Origin: Echinometra lucunter
Taxonomy: Eukaryota; Echinodermata; Echinoidea; Camarodonta; Echinometridae
DNA: 64,000 bases
NCBI GenBank assembly: GCA_029962745.1
Contig: CM057157.1
Location: 925,491-989,490 of the forward strand
Direction of reading: 5' to 3'
Below the pieces are notes generated by a model. It made no database searches. It saw nothing but the letters and a program-made list of their open reading frames with translations, and was not told the DNA's origin. Of this stretch, positions 34,040-44,262 are shown one piece after another. The position numbers were made by a program, and so were the translations under genes. Every line of letters starts with the position of its first letter. Position 1 is the stretch's first letter.

Positions 34040-34850
34040 CCTAGGATAAAGAACATTTTTTGTCTTGTCATGGACCAGAACTATACAATGCCTTATTTAT
34101 TAAAAAAAAAAACAACTGAAAACCCCCCATATATCATGCTCATTCAGGATACTTGGTTTGAAATCCCCCAATTTCACATTATAACAAAAAAATAGGGGAA
34201 ACACAGGAAGAGGAGGGCTTGCAATATATTCAAAAGATAACATAACATATAAAGTTGTAGACACCCCAGAAGATGAAGAATACCAAAAAGTAAATATTTT
34301 TCTTCAAAATTCTAACATTACTTTGATAAACTGCTATAACCCCTATAAAAATTCGACATTTATAAATTGAATAAAATTATGGAAGATTAACAGATAAACA
34401 GTATCAGAGCAGACGATTTCAACAGCCACAATCCCATGTAGGGTAGTCAAAAATGATTCGAATGGAAATATAACTGAACAATTTCTAAACAATTTTAACC
34501 TCACTGTAATCAATGACGGTTCGCATACCCGTATCTACTCCCACTCAGGAGCTCAAACTAATATTGACTTAACCTTGTCCTCCTCAAATTGTGCGTCCAG
34601 TTTCAAATGGAAGGTCCTGCCAGACCTTTTGGCAGCGATCATTATACAATATTTTTTGAATTTTACATTCATAACAGTAACCTGAACAATAATCCATCTG
34701 AGTTTATTCAAGAATCGTTCCGGTCAGTAAAGAACGCAAATTTGGAACTATACAGGGAAAAAATCATTTCTGAAATAGAGGATCATATTGAAACGCATGA
34801 AAGTGTCCAAGAGAAGTATGATTTTTGTTAGGTACTATTACACGTACCAC
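34040..34850 (+). pseudogene. LINE ORF2 endonuclease domain, left arm
   Basis: AP-endonuclease-like remnants in several frames: GDFNSH-like text has decayed to DDFNSHNPM near 34415, followed by NGNITEQFLNNFNLTVINDG and GSDHYTIFFEFY near 34635. The SDH motif is the catalytic His region of LINE endonucleases and is kept here. Confidence 0.75.
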
Positions 34851-34879
34851 AGACAATATTTTATTAAAAACCACGAAAC

Positions 34880-35810
34880 AAAACAAACACAAAAATTCCA
34901 TACCGTGATGGACTGAAGATTGCAATCAAGCAATAAAAGAAAAAAAAAAAAAGTTACGATAGACTGAAAAAGTCCTTAGATAACCATGATTTAATTGAAT
35001 ATAAGAAAAAAGCAGTGGCACAAAAAAAAAAAAAACAGTCAGAAACGCTAAGAAACAATATTGGGAAAAATATTGTAGTTCCTTAAATAGATCTTCCAAT
35101 TTCTCTGAGGTATGGAAACATGTCAAAAATATTAGACAGCGAGGGAGTAATAAAGAAAATCTCTCAAACCTTATTGATCCTGTAAATAATGAAACTATAA
35201 TCAATTCAAAGGAGAAAACAGACCATATAGCAAACAATTTCCAGTCTGTTGACCAGAAAGTCCCTTCACAGGAGATAAGAAGAAGGAAATTATTCGAAAA
35301 ATTACTTATAGATAAAGTAATACACAGGGACTATGAATCCCAGCATATTACATTGAATGCTATGAATGATCATTTCACAGCACTTGAATTAAATAACGCA
35401 ATAAAGGAAATGAAAGACACGGCACCCGGAAAGGATGCAATAAAACCGGAGATGATTAAACACTTACCTAATCTCGCCAAATGCTTACTTTTAGACATTT
35501 TTAATATGATTTGGGATTCCGCTTTTTTTCCAAAGCAATGGTACGATACTATACAAGTTCCTATATTAAAACAAGATAAAGACCCGACACAGCCCTCTTC
35601 TCTTACTCAGCCCTATCTCACTTACTCCGGTACTTTTAAAAGTTATGGAGAGAATGATCAAAAAGAGATTGACCTTTTATTTAGAAAAGAATGATATAAT
35701 AAACCCATTTCAGTCCGGCTTTCATAAAAACCGTGGTACAATAGATCATCTGCCAAGATTAGAAACTGAGGTAAATAATAGTAAAAAAAATAAACATTAT
35801 CCTCGGGCAA
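34880..35810 (+). pseudogene. LINE ORF2 reverse transcriptase N-terminal part, left arm
   Basis: Contains the linker (IKERN-like), ELNNAIKEMKDTAPGKDAIK, the WYDTIQVPILKQDKDPTQPS segment and NPFQSGFHKNRGTIDHLPRL. It ends at about 35800, before the FADD-type catalytic motif, at the same base as the right arm. A small deletion near 35600 removes the YRPIS block. Confidence 0.82.
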
Positions 35811-36098
35811 TGTATAACTGCTAATTATTTCTTTTGATCTGCTCCTTAATATGTCCTTTGATTTTTTTCTCTCTCTTAATTTTTAAATTTTAGTTACATG
35901 TATGTTTCTTCATTCTCTCATTCTTTTGTTTTATGTATGCACCAGACAATGTGGAGAACCTCATAGACAGAATTCCGAATTCTTTTAGGTAATCCCCAGG
36001 CATTGGCTGGTGCTAAATCTTTATACAATGTACTGTGGTTTTCTTATCTTTGTGTTCCTTATGTACTTGTCTCTGTCATATCTCACCTGGAAATGAAA

Positions 36099-36130
<32 letters not shown>

Positions 36131-36135
36131 ATATT
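35811..36135 (+). mobile_element. Unclassified LINE/SINE 3' tail with AAAT repeat
   Basis: The block ending tctcacctggaaatgaaatt and then seven to ten AAAT units (about 36092-36132) is typical of a non-LTR 3' end. The right arm carries it at about 54425-54770. It abuts the truncated RT and may be a separate later insertion. Confidence 0.6.
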
Positions 36136-36495
36136 TATGGTTTGGAAAAAGCAGTCATTTCAGAGTTTTACAGGCTTTACAAGTGGAAAAGTCAAAAATA
36201 GAATTGCCAAAAATTGATTTCATCATTTCACTGACATCTCGGGGGGGAGGGGGATGGGGGAGATAACTTTGAAATTTTGCAGAACAGAACCTAAATGTTG
36301 TGTAGTAATCCATGACCTTGATCAATAATGTATTAGTTTCAGTGGACACAGTCAGTTTGCTCTCATAAAAGTTATCACAAACATGTAAGGTGCATTTGAT
36401 TTTAATTGCAAAATTTTGTTTTCTTTTACCTGTACAGGCATCATAAAAGGGAGCATTTACATCGGCAACAGTGAAGGTCAGTGGCATCTCAGTCA
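36136..36495. other. Spacer of the inverted duplication, no gene recognised
   Basis: An open 113-codon minus-strand frame here (36155-36496) is largely conserved in the right arm (54065-54337 plus), with MTEMPLTFT at its start and FRFCSAKFQSYLPHPPPP near its end. Conservation is expected from duplication alone and the right copy has a different C-terminus, so coding is unproven. Confidence 0.4.
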
Positions 36496-36499
36496 TGGG

Positions 36500-36670
36500 C
36501 TAACTACATCTCCAGCAATCAATACATTCCAACATCGACAAGGCCACCCATCATTTCCAGAAATCACTACACTCGCACATCTCCAGACCTTCAACATCGC
36601 CAGCAATCAATACAATTGCACATCTCAAGGCCTTCGACATCTCCAGCAATCAATACATTCGTGCATCACC
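36500..36670. repeat. 43-bp minisatellite, left arm (short allele)
   Basis: Three to four units built on cacatctccagaccttcaac and atcgccagcaatcaatacaa. The right arm has about eight units. Confidence 0.85.
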
Positions 36671-37139
36671 AAGCCTGTGACTGCCGTCATAAATAATACA
36701 TGTATATGTATGTATATTACCTAGTTTTTGAATGCTCTCTTTTTCTTGTAGTGTTGTTTGATCCATGGCAAGTAGTTGCTATAGCAATAAATTCAAGATT
36801 TTGAGCAAAAGCTGAGAAATCATAACATTTATTTATTTGTTTGACTGATTGCTCTACTCATATATTCATCTATGTGCCTCTTCATTTCTTTTCTTTTATT
36901 CATTTGTTTCTTTATTTTTTAATTATTCCGTTATTTTTTCTTCTACTTCTTCCTCTTTCTACTCAATACATAAAATTTATATAGCGCTTTCAACGGGTGT
37001 TTTCAGCATTGTATAGGCAAAATCAAAACAACTGATAGCAATAAGCAGTTAAAATTATAAGCAATTACAATTATCAGCAATTATATATAATTTTTCTTAT
37101 TTCTTCTTCTTGTTTCTTTTGCATATTTCATATTCATCG
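36671..37139. other. Spacer of the inverted duplication, nothing recognised
   Basis: AT-rich sequence including tatatagcgctttcaacggg, matched in the right arm near 53380-53405. No coding support. Confidence 0.5.
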
Positions 37140-37199
37140 TGCACTCACAAAGGAATATCGCCATCTCTCGGCAGGAGACAGCGCAGGCACGGTCCTTCG

Positions 37200-37308
37200 A
37201 CTCTGCGACCAATGAAAGGATGAGATTCCCGTTGAGGCCCCTGCCATTTGCATACGGACTGTGGTGGATCCCACCCTGGTGCATAAAAGCCACAAAAAAC
37301 CAGGGTGG
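37200..37308 (+). promoter_or_regulatory. CCAAT/octamer/TATA-like promoter block fused to gag, left arm
   Basis: CCAAT at 37209-37213, octamer ATTTGCAT at 37246-37253 and TATA-like gcataaaagc at 37281-37290, each about 30 bp apart. A start site about 25-30 bp after the TATA-like box would fall at the junction with the truncated gag (about 37308). This order resembles histone H2B-type pol II promoters. The block is more GC-rich than its flanks. Confidence 0.5.
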
Positions 37309-38394
37309 ACAGAAGTCCGTAAGAAAACCAAAAATAAAAGCAGAAAACAACCAAGAACAAGCGATAATGACGACAGCGAAATATCAACCCCAAAAAGTAA
37401 ATACGACCCCAAACTGAATGTATTTATTAAAGGTAAAGAGGGTAAGAATATTTGTTCAATAAACCCTGTTGCCCTCCAAACAAATCAATGAAAAGGTAGG
37501 CCAGGTGGCCAAAAGGAGAAAAGAAAAGGACACCCTACACATCATGTGTATTAATGAGGAACAAGCCAAAAAAGTCCTCAACATATCTGAATTAGTAGGT
37601 GTACCAGTTAAAGGTACACAGCAAAAAGCGGTTCCCACCCTAAACAGAGGGGTCATTCATAAGGTAGATACGACCATACCAGAAAATGACCTTCTTAAAA
37701 GATCAAAATGTAAAAGAAGTGAGACGTTTCAAGAAGAAATTCGACGGCCAACTTGTAGACACGCCCTCCGTCCTTTTAACTTTTAACAATGATACCCCCG
37801 TAAAATCGGTATCATTCCTTTATGAAAAATACAACGTAGACACCTATACCCCACAGGTGGTGAGATGTCATAAATGCCAGCAATTTGGACATGTACAGAA
37901 GTACTGTAGGAACCAAATTAGATGTGTAAGGTGTGGTGAAAACCATGAATTCACTGCATGTAAAAAGAAAGAAACACCTACATGCTTTAGATGCAAGCAG
38001 AACCACTCTGCAGCATTCAAAGGCTGCCCATTGTACAAAGAGGCAACAAGCATACAAATTATTAAGGCAAAAGAAAAAACTCTCCTATGCTGAGGCTGCA
38101 AAACAATACAAGCAGCACAAGACCAATAAGGCCAACAATACCATCAGTGCCAACAATACAAACAATACCAACAATGCCAACAACACCAGTAAACAGGACA
38201 AAACCCAGAAGAAAGAACCCACACCCACCCAGAAAAGAATAATGCCCAACAAGGGACTACACCCAAACAAGAACAAAAGGCACACAATGGCCAAAGGAAC
38301 TCTTCTGAGAAGCCCAATGATAAACCTACTACGATCCAGATCTCTAAAATCCCATCCCAACCAAAAAAGGCAACCAGTCTACCCTTACATTTAA
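37308..38394 (+). pseudogene. 5'-truncated LINE ORF1 of the array family
   Basis: Begins at TEVRKKTKNKSRKQP, lacking about the first 35 codons present in the 26-29 kb units. It keeps KLNVFIKGKEGKNICSINPV, the knuckles CHKCQQFGHVQKYC, CVRCGENHEFTAC and CFRCKQNHSAAFKGC, and KEKT/LSYAEAAKQ. Frameshifts lie near 37475, 37700 and 38085. Unlike the array units its C-terminus continues into a Lys-rich tail (about 38210-38394) that joins ORF2 sequence. Confidence 0.85.
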
Positions 38395-38534
38395 GCCAGC
38401 AGAATTTCTATCCTTCATTATATTCATTATAAACAACCTGGATCAAGAAAACACACACTCTAATAGAATAAGACTTGTAGTAGATGCTGCCCGGCGATGT
38501 CTATATATAAATGACATTCAACCGGAGATGCTTC

Positions 38535-38892
38535 ATGACCGACTCACATAAAGATAATCTAACAATAATACAATGGAATGCGCAAAGTTTTAATGCGCAC
38601 GGTCCGGATTTTTATAACGCTGTATTTCAAAAGAGAATATTAAAACACTCCCCGGACATATTATGAAAAAATGTTAACAATTAGAAGAAAGAACCAAGAT
38701 TTAAACCCAATACCATGGTGGACAAAAGAATGCGCGGAAGCAATAAAAGAACGAAACAGAGCAAAGAATAGACTCGGAAGGAAACTAAGTATGAATGATA
38801 TGATAGAATACAAAAAGAAAAAAAAGCACTGGCTCAAAAAGTTATTAGACAAGCTAAACAAAATTACTGAGAAAATATTGTACCTCAATTAA
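38535..38892 (+). pseudogene. LINE ORF2 start with endonuclease core deleted
   Basis: ATG at 38535 opens LTIIQWNAQSFNAHGPDFYN and HSPDIL, the first strand of a LINE endonuclease. A stop follows at once, and the next frame (38671-38892) starts in the endonuclease-RT linker at NPIPWWTKECAEAIKERNRA. The GDFN and SDH catalytic blocks are absent, so roughly 600 bp have been lost. Confidence 0.82.
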
Positions 38893-38935
38893 GAGGACAA
38901 CGCAGCTTAATAAAGTTTGGGAAAAGATAAAAAGT

Positions 38936-40654
38936 ATGCAACAAACCCATAACAGGAAAAAGAACATATCGAATCTGATAGACTCAAACAATGTAAGCGT
39001 CGAGGACACTACCGATAAAGCAAATCTTTTGGGTAATTACTTTCAATCTGTTGACTGGAGATTAAGTGAAGAAGAAAAAGAAAAAAGAAAAATATTTGAA
39101 GATGAAGTTATCGATAAAGAAATAAATCTAGAAACAGAATCGAGCAACAGTTTAAATGAAAACCTCACCCTATACGAATTAAAAAACGCCATCAACGATA
39201 TGAATAATACTGCACCTGGAAAAGATGGAATCAAGGCCATTATGATAAAGAATCTGCCTGATATTGCAATTATTTCTCTGTTACAGCTATACAACAACAT
39301 ATGGAAAGAAGCCGTCCTCCCTGAAGATTGGTACAATCCTGTCATCATTCCAGTACTAAAACCGGGCAAAGATCCGACAAACCCGGCTTCCTACAGACCA
39401 ATCTCACTGACACCAATTCTCTGCAAAATAATGGAAAAAATGATAAAAAATAGACTGAACTGGTATCTAGAAAAAAACAATATCCTTACTCCTTACCAAG
39501 CAGGCTTCAGACCCGATAGAAGCACCATAGACCAGCTCCTACGGCTAGAAACGGACGTACATAAAGGAATACGCAACAAACAACATACAGTTGCTGTTTT
39601 CCTTGATTTGGAAAAAGCATACGATTTACTATGGAGAAAGGGATTAGTCTATAAACTATTCCGCACAGGCATTGATGGCAAGATTCTCAGATGGATAAAT
39701 ACATTTAAGAACAGGAAATGTATAGTCAAAATAAACAATACATACTCAAACCCGTATATCCTCACTAACGGAACTCCGCAAGGTAGCTGCATTAGCCCTA
39801 CCCTCTTTAATTTAATGATAAATGACATAAGCATATCGGATGAACAAATCAAATTATCAATGTACACGGATGATATAGCCATCTGGTACTCCAGTCGAAA
39901 CCTCGAATATGCGAGGACAAAAATACAAAATGAATTAAACAATATTGCACGATGGTTTGACAAATGGGGAATGTATGTTTCCCCTTCAAAATCAGCTGTC
40001 ATAGTTTTCCCCAATAAACATAAAAATGATGTGAAGCTGACGTTAAATAATCAAGAAATTAAACAACAGAACGAATATAGATTTTTAGGAATTTGGCTTG
40101 ACCAAAAACTGACCTGGAATAAACACATAAATGAGACCACTGAGAGATGTAACAAACGCATTAATCTACTTAGATATATTGCCTCAACGACCTGGGGAAA
40201 TAAAAGTGAAATTCTTTATTTGATCTATAAAGGATTAATTAGATCCATCATCGACTATGGCTGCGAACTCTACGACTCTGCGTCTTTTTCCAACAAAAGG
40301 AAAATTGATTCGATACAATATAAGTCATTAAAAGTAATATGCGGTGCAATACACCAGACCTCCTTAGAATCTTTGCAAGTAGAATGCGGAGACCTTCCCT
40401 TATCGCTGAGGCGAAAATACTTCTTAGAAAAATACGTAGCATATCTAAACTATGTAAGTGATCATCCCACACAGGAAATTCTAAAAGACTGTTGGCAGTA
40501 CAAGTCTAAATGGAAAGAAGGAGAGGGACCTTTTCTCAAAAGAATAAATAACACAGTAACTAAGGACATTGAGAAACAAGTCAACTGCATACCCAAAACC
40601 CCATTTTGGCATCCCCCGTGCCACAGGTATCTTTTCGGATACATGATAAATTAA
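38936..40654 (+). CDS. LINE ORF2 reverse transcriptase, longest open frame
   Basis: A 572-codon open frame. Motifs in order: NAINDMNNTAPGKDGIKA (about residue 90), NPASYRPISLTPILCKIMEK (about 150), GFRPDRSTIDQLLRLE (about 190), AVFLDLEKAYD (catalytic Asp, about 221), GTPQGSCISPTLFNLMINDI (about 280), MYTDDIAIWYSS (catalytic Asp pair, about 308), then FLGIWLDQKL and the thumb WGNKSEILYLIYKGLIRSII. This is a non-LTR RT of the I/Nimb/Jockey group, which copies its own RNA at a nicked target. The Asp triad is intact, but the endonuclease is deleted upstream and a frameshift at about 40630 separates RNase H. The ATG at 38936 is simply the first in the frame. Confidence 0.88.
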   Translation: MQQTHNRKKNISNLIDSNNVSVEDTTDKANLLGNYFQSVDWRLSEEEKEKRKIFEDEVIDKEINLETESSNSLNENLTLYELKNAINDMNNTAPGKDGIKAIMIKNLPDIAIISLLQLYNNIWKEAVLPEDWYNPVIIPVLKPGKDPTNPASYRPISLTPILCKIMEKMIKNRLNWYLEKNNILTPYQAGFRPDRSTIDQLLRLETDVHKGIRNKQHTVAVFLDLEKAYDLLWRKGLVYKLFRTGIDGKILRWINTFKNRKCIVKINNTYSNPYILTNGTPQGSCISPTLFNLMINDISISDEQIKLSMYTDDIAIWYSSRNLEYARTKIQNELNNIARWFDKWGMYVSPSKSAVIVFPNKHKNDVKLTLNNQEIKQQNEYRFLGIWLDQKLTWNKHINETTERCNKRINLLRYIASTTWGNKSEILYLIYKGLIRSIIDYGCELYDSASFSNKRKIDSIQYKSLKVICGAIHQTSLESLQVECGDLPLSLRRKYFLEKYVAYLNYVSDHPTQEILKDCWQYKSKWKEGEGPFLKRINNTVTKDIEKQVNCIPKTPFWHPPCHRYLFGYMIN

Positions 40655-41559
40655 ATAAACGAAACGCAAGTAACTTTGAATTAAAAGAATATACCCTAGA
40701 AACAATTTCAACGTGCTATAAAGACCATCTTAGGGTATATACAGATGGGTCAAAACAAATAGACAATACGACGGGAGCAGCCTTTTACATACCGGAATTC
40801 AATATCAAAAAATGTGTCAAACTATCACCGGTATCTATAATGAGGGCAGGACTAACTGCCATTGTTCCGGGTCTGGAATGGTTAGATAATCTAATATCCA
40901 CCAACGTCGTATTCTTAACAGACTCGCTGTCAGCGCTACAATCTATATTAAAGCCACAAAACGAAAACAGTTTAGTCCAAGAAATACTACACATTCTGCG
41001 ACACTTAGAAACAAAACGAATTAATGTATTCTTTGAATGGATACCCTCTCATTGTGGAATAAAGGGAAATGAAATAGCCGATGAAATAGCAAACAAAGCA
41101 ACCAAAAAACAATATATCGACATTCACATTCCTCAAAGTAGACAAGAGGTAGAAAGAAACAGCTATAAATCATGTATGAGCAAATGGCAGAACCAATGGG
41201 TGTACTTCATTAAAGGAAGACACTTGTACGACATACAAGAAAATATCACACACACTTTTAAACCAAAATGTTTATGCCGAAAGGAAGAAACACTCCTACA
41301 CCAATTTAGGTTAGGTAAGTGCCGATTAAACCACTATCTTTTTACAATAAATCAGCACGAAAATGGATTATGTGATCATTGCTTGCAGCGAGAGACAATA
41401 CAACATTATTTATTAGAATGCAATAAATATGAACAAGAAAGAAGGCAAATGCTGCGTGGTTTGAATCATCCTGTACGACTTAAGGATATTCTCCACAAGG
41501 AATCAAAAATCAAACCTTTGCTGACATACGTCAACAGAACCGGAAGGTTCAAGACATAA
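40606..41559 (+). CDS. LINE RNase H domain and C-terminal zinc knuckle
   Basis: Overlaps the RT frame by 49 bases in another frame, so a small indel near 40630 split one ORF2. RNase H motifs: VYTDGSKQIDN (first Asp), a RAGLTAIVPGLEWL block where the family has a catalytic Glu before LTA but this copy has Gly, FLTDSLSALQSI (Asp) and WIPSHCGIKGNEIADEIANK (His and Asp). A terminal CDHCLQRETIQHYLLEC supplies a C-x2-C...H-x4-C knuckle. An encoded RNase H places the element in the I/Nimb/R1 side of the non-LTR tree. The Glu-to-Gly change should abolish activity. Confidence 0.87.
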   Translation: MASPVPQVSFRIHDKLNKRNASNFELKEYTLETISTCYKDHLRVYTDGSKQIDNTTGAAFYIPEFNIKKCVKLSPVSIMRAGLTAIVPGLEWLDNLISTNVVFLTDSLSALQSILKPQNENSLVQEILHILRHLETKRINVFFEWIPSHCGIKGNEIADEIANKATKKQYIDIHIPQSRQEVERNSYKSCMSKWQNQWVYFIKGRHLYDIQENITHTFKPKCLCRKEETLLHQFRLGKCRLNHYLFTINQHENGLCDHCLQRETIQHYLLECNKYEQERRQMLRGLNHPVRLKDILHKESKIKPLLTYVNRTGRFKT

Positions 41560-42060
41560 CAGTCATGCCTAAATACAAGATGCATTACATTTGGGTATTA
41601 CATGACCATCTCACCACCTTGAAAATAATAACTTTTCATGATATTTCATAACATTTATAATTTTAGTCACAGGAACACGATTCGTAGAAGTATATTACTA
41701 TACATGTACATCTCGCAACATATGAACCCCAAATTAACACACATAATATCAAAACATACCTACATTTGTTTTGATCCTGTTTTTCATAGTTACATTTCCT
41801 TTATTATTTCTATCTGGTCCATCTGTTTCTACCACATCGCCCTCTGGCGAACACGATACAAGTAGGTTGATCAGGCTGGCGGCACCCTGGTCCGTGCCTG
41901 AGTGACCTAGGGGGCTCTCAACCCTCGAAAAGCTACAACACAATGTACCGTGTAAAAGCAGGTAAGAAGGCACATTAGCAGGGCTAGGGTTGTTTGACCT
42001 CTTGGATAGCCGAACATCTCGTTTCAAACCCCCCAAAAATTCAATAATGCAAATTCACGC
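41560..42060 (+). mobile_element. LINE 3' UTR with conserved terminal block
   Basis: Follows the RNase H stop. The part from about 41860 (tgagtgacctaggg, then gaaaagctacaacacaatgt, then ggtaagaaggcac) has a clear counterpart at 47440-47530 after the other LINE, suggesting a 3' recognition structure shared by related elements. Confidence 0.6.
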
Positions 42061-43056
42061 GTAGATCTCAAATGTTAATAGTGTTTAGTAAACTTCCTAT
42101 ACTGTCCACTGAATTGTGTATTCTGTGGATTAAAACTTGTGACCCAAAAATAACGGGAGGACCCCACCTAAGGCTAAAACGAGTAATATGCGTAACAAAC
42201 TGGGTGCTGAGGCCACCAAAGGATGCATATCCTGAGGCTGGTCAACGGTGGGATGCTCATTCCTTTCCACTTAGGCCATCTGGGAGGAGCCGGTATGACT
42301 CTCCTGGTGGTCGTTGGTTGGCGTGTGATCCTTTGCGGCTGATCCTTGGGAGGAGCCCCATCTCTCTCAGTGGGTCAGTTACTCAGTTACTCAGGGAGTT
42401 ATCACATTCAAATGCTCTGGCAGGGTGCAGAGTATTTGGCCTGATGGTGGGGAAAACCCATTTTCCTAAATCTGTACCTCAATTTCGCTACTCTCAAAAT
42501 AAATCAAAATTGACTATAAATAAAAACTTAATTTGCAGTATCAAACACAAAGAAAACAAAATGCTTACAGATATAACTCCAAGTATCAGTATTGATACTT
42601 TAACATCTAAATAAGAACTTATTATGACAAAACTACTAACCAGCACCTGCACACCGCAATCAGGACCTGACCTTAATCCCCAAAATCAAATGAGAAAATA
42701 TTAACGAAACAAAATGACTTCCAAAAGTCGGTACAAATACAGACGTAAATATTTTAATTTAGAAGTGATAAGCGCCTCTAAACTAAAAAACCAACCAGCC
42801 AACCGATTGCTTAGCCATCGTCCATCGCCGCCCGTAGCTGCCCGTCACCTTCCACCTACAACAGTTGCTTCAGGGACAAGAGAGCAAAGGGGACCTAGCG
42901 TCCTTGCCCCAAAGCGTTTTTTTCTTTAGGTCATATTTCCCATTTTGTGATTTGTGGTACATTTTTGGACACACAAGAGAGTTAACACAAGGAACAGTTT
43001 ATAAGGTACATGTAGGTGTACTTTGGGAGTTGCCCCTGCCTTGCACCAACGCCATT
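42061..43056. other. Unassigned GC-rich segment, possible 5' leader of the next LINE
   Basis: About 42150-42470 is GC-rich and holds an open 180-codon frame (42072-42614) that starts MLIVFSKLPILS and has no recognised motif. It could be untranslated LINE leader or a separate insertion. The remaining part to 43056 is mixed, with no recognised gene. Confidence 0.3.
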
Positions 43057-43985
43057 ATGGCACGATCCACTGAAGATATGGAAGCCAAATTTATTACAGT
43101 TACCAAAAATAAAAAACGACCACGTCTAAACAGCACATTCACCCACGAGGAAGAAACCCTACACGAAAAAATACTCATTTTCCCCACTGACCAGACCAAA
43201 AGGAAACGCCATTCTTATCACGCGAGATATTAACAACGTCATAGGCAAGCCCAAATCAGTTACAAGAAAAGGTAGGAGTCTCCTTATTGAATGCTCCAAT
43301 AAAAGACCGGCCAATACTCAAGGTGGCTGAATTGGCCTCAATCCATGTTCAAGCAGTGGATTGGTCCCCCCTTCCAAAAGCAAAGGGGGCAATAGTGGGG
43401 GTCCCGGTCGAAGTCTCAGAAGACGAACTTCTCGAAGAACTAAAACCACAAGGGGTAACCCACATAAAGCGCATAATGAAAAGAAGAAGGGTGAGCTGAC
43501 AAACACAACAGCCTTTTGTCTATCATTTGAATCCGATCGCCTCCCTCCTCAGGTTACAATAGGGTATCTAACAAAGAAGGTTGCAACTTACGTACCTCCC
43601 GTCAAACGGTGCCAAAATTGCCAAGGATTCAAACACTTGAAAGATAGCTGCAAGTACAAACAAAGATGCGTTAGATGCAGGGGCAACCGTACAACAGAAA
43701 GCTGTCCCACTAAAGAGAAGTCAATATGCTTCAGGTGCAAAGGCAACCATAGCGCTGCCTACGAAGGTTGACTTTGTCCACTTTACAAACAGGCGAACCA
43801 AATATATTCTATTCAATACACAAACAAAATTTCCTATGCCGAGGCTACCAAAAAGATATCATACGCCGAGGCAACAAAACAAACCACACAATCCAAACAA
43901 CTTAGCAATAATAAACTAACAGTTAACACAAACCCTATATCCCCGAATACTGAATCAGGGGTTTTAGAGCCCCACAACCCCCAAT
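43057..43985 (+). pseudogene. LINE ORF1 (gag-like), second intact-order LINE
   Basis: ATG at 43057 gives MARSTEDMEAKFITVTKNKK, then frameshifts. VGVPVEVSEDELLEELKPQG and the zinc knuckles CQNCQGFKHLKDSC, CVRCRGNRTTESC and CFRCKGNHSAAYEG follow, with a TGA directly after the last. SYAEATKKISYAEATKQ is duplicated in tandem near 43830-43880. It belongs to a different family from the 26-kb array. Confidence 0.82.
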
Positions 43986-44262
43986 ACCCACTGCCCCCTC
44001 CCTAGCCAAAACACAATCCACTAATAACAATAATACGATGCCTCCCCTCACAACAGAAACACCCACAGAGTCATCCACACCACTAACCTCCACAGAGCCA
44101 TCAAGAAATTATAATGAACTCATAGCCTTTTTAGTTTTTGTAATTAATAACCTAGAAGGAAACAATACAAAAAGTAACCGAATAAAACTCGTGGTAGATG
44201 TTGCCCACAAATGTTTGGATTCAAAGCAAGGGCAGAATCAATACACGAGATGCTCAATAGAG

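Larger units (their letters stand above)
32632..38010 (+). repeat. Left arm of a 5.4-kb inverted duplication
   Basis: Collinear in opposite orientation with 52359-58006. The shared order is 3'-truncated LINE, a tail with an AAAT repeat, a 43-bp minisatellite, a unique AT-rich spacer, a promoter-like block and a 5'-truncated gag of the array family. Both arms share the exact LINE truncation point (left 35800, right about 54780) and the promoter/gag junction, so they come from one ancestral segment. Confidence 0.92.
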
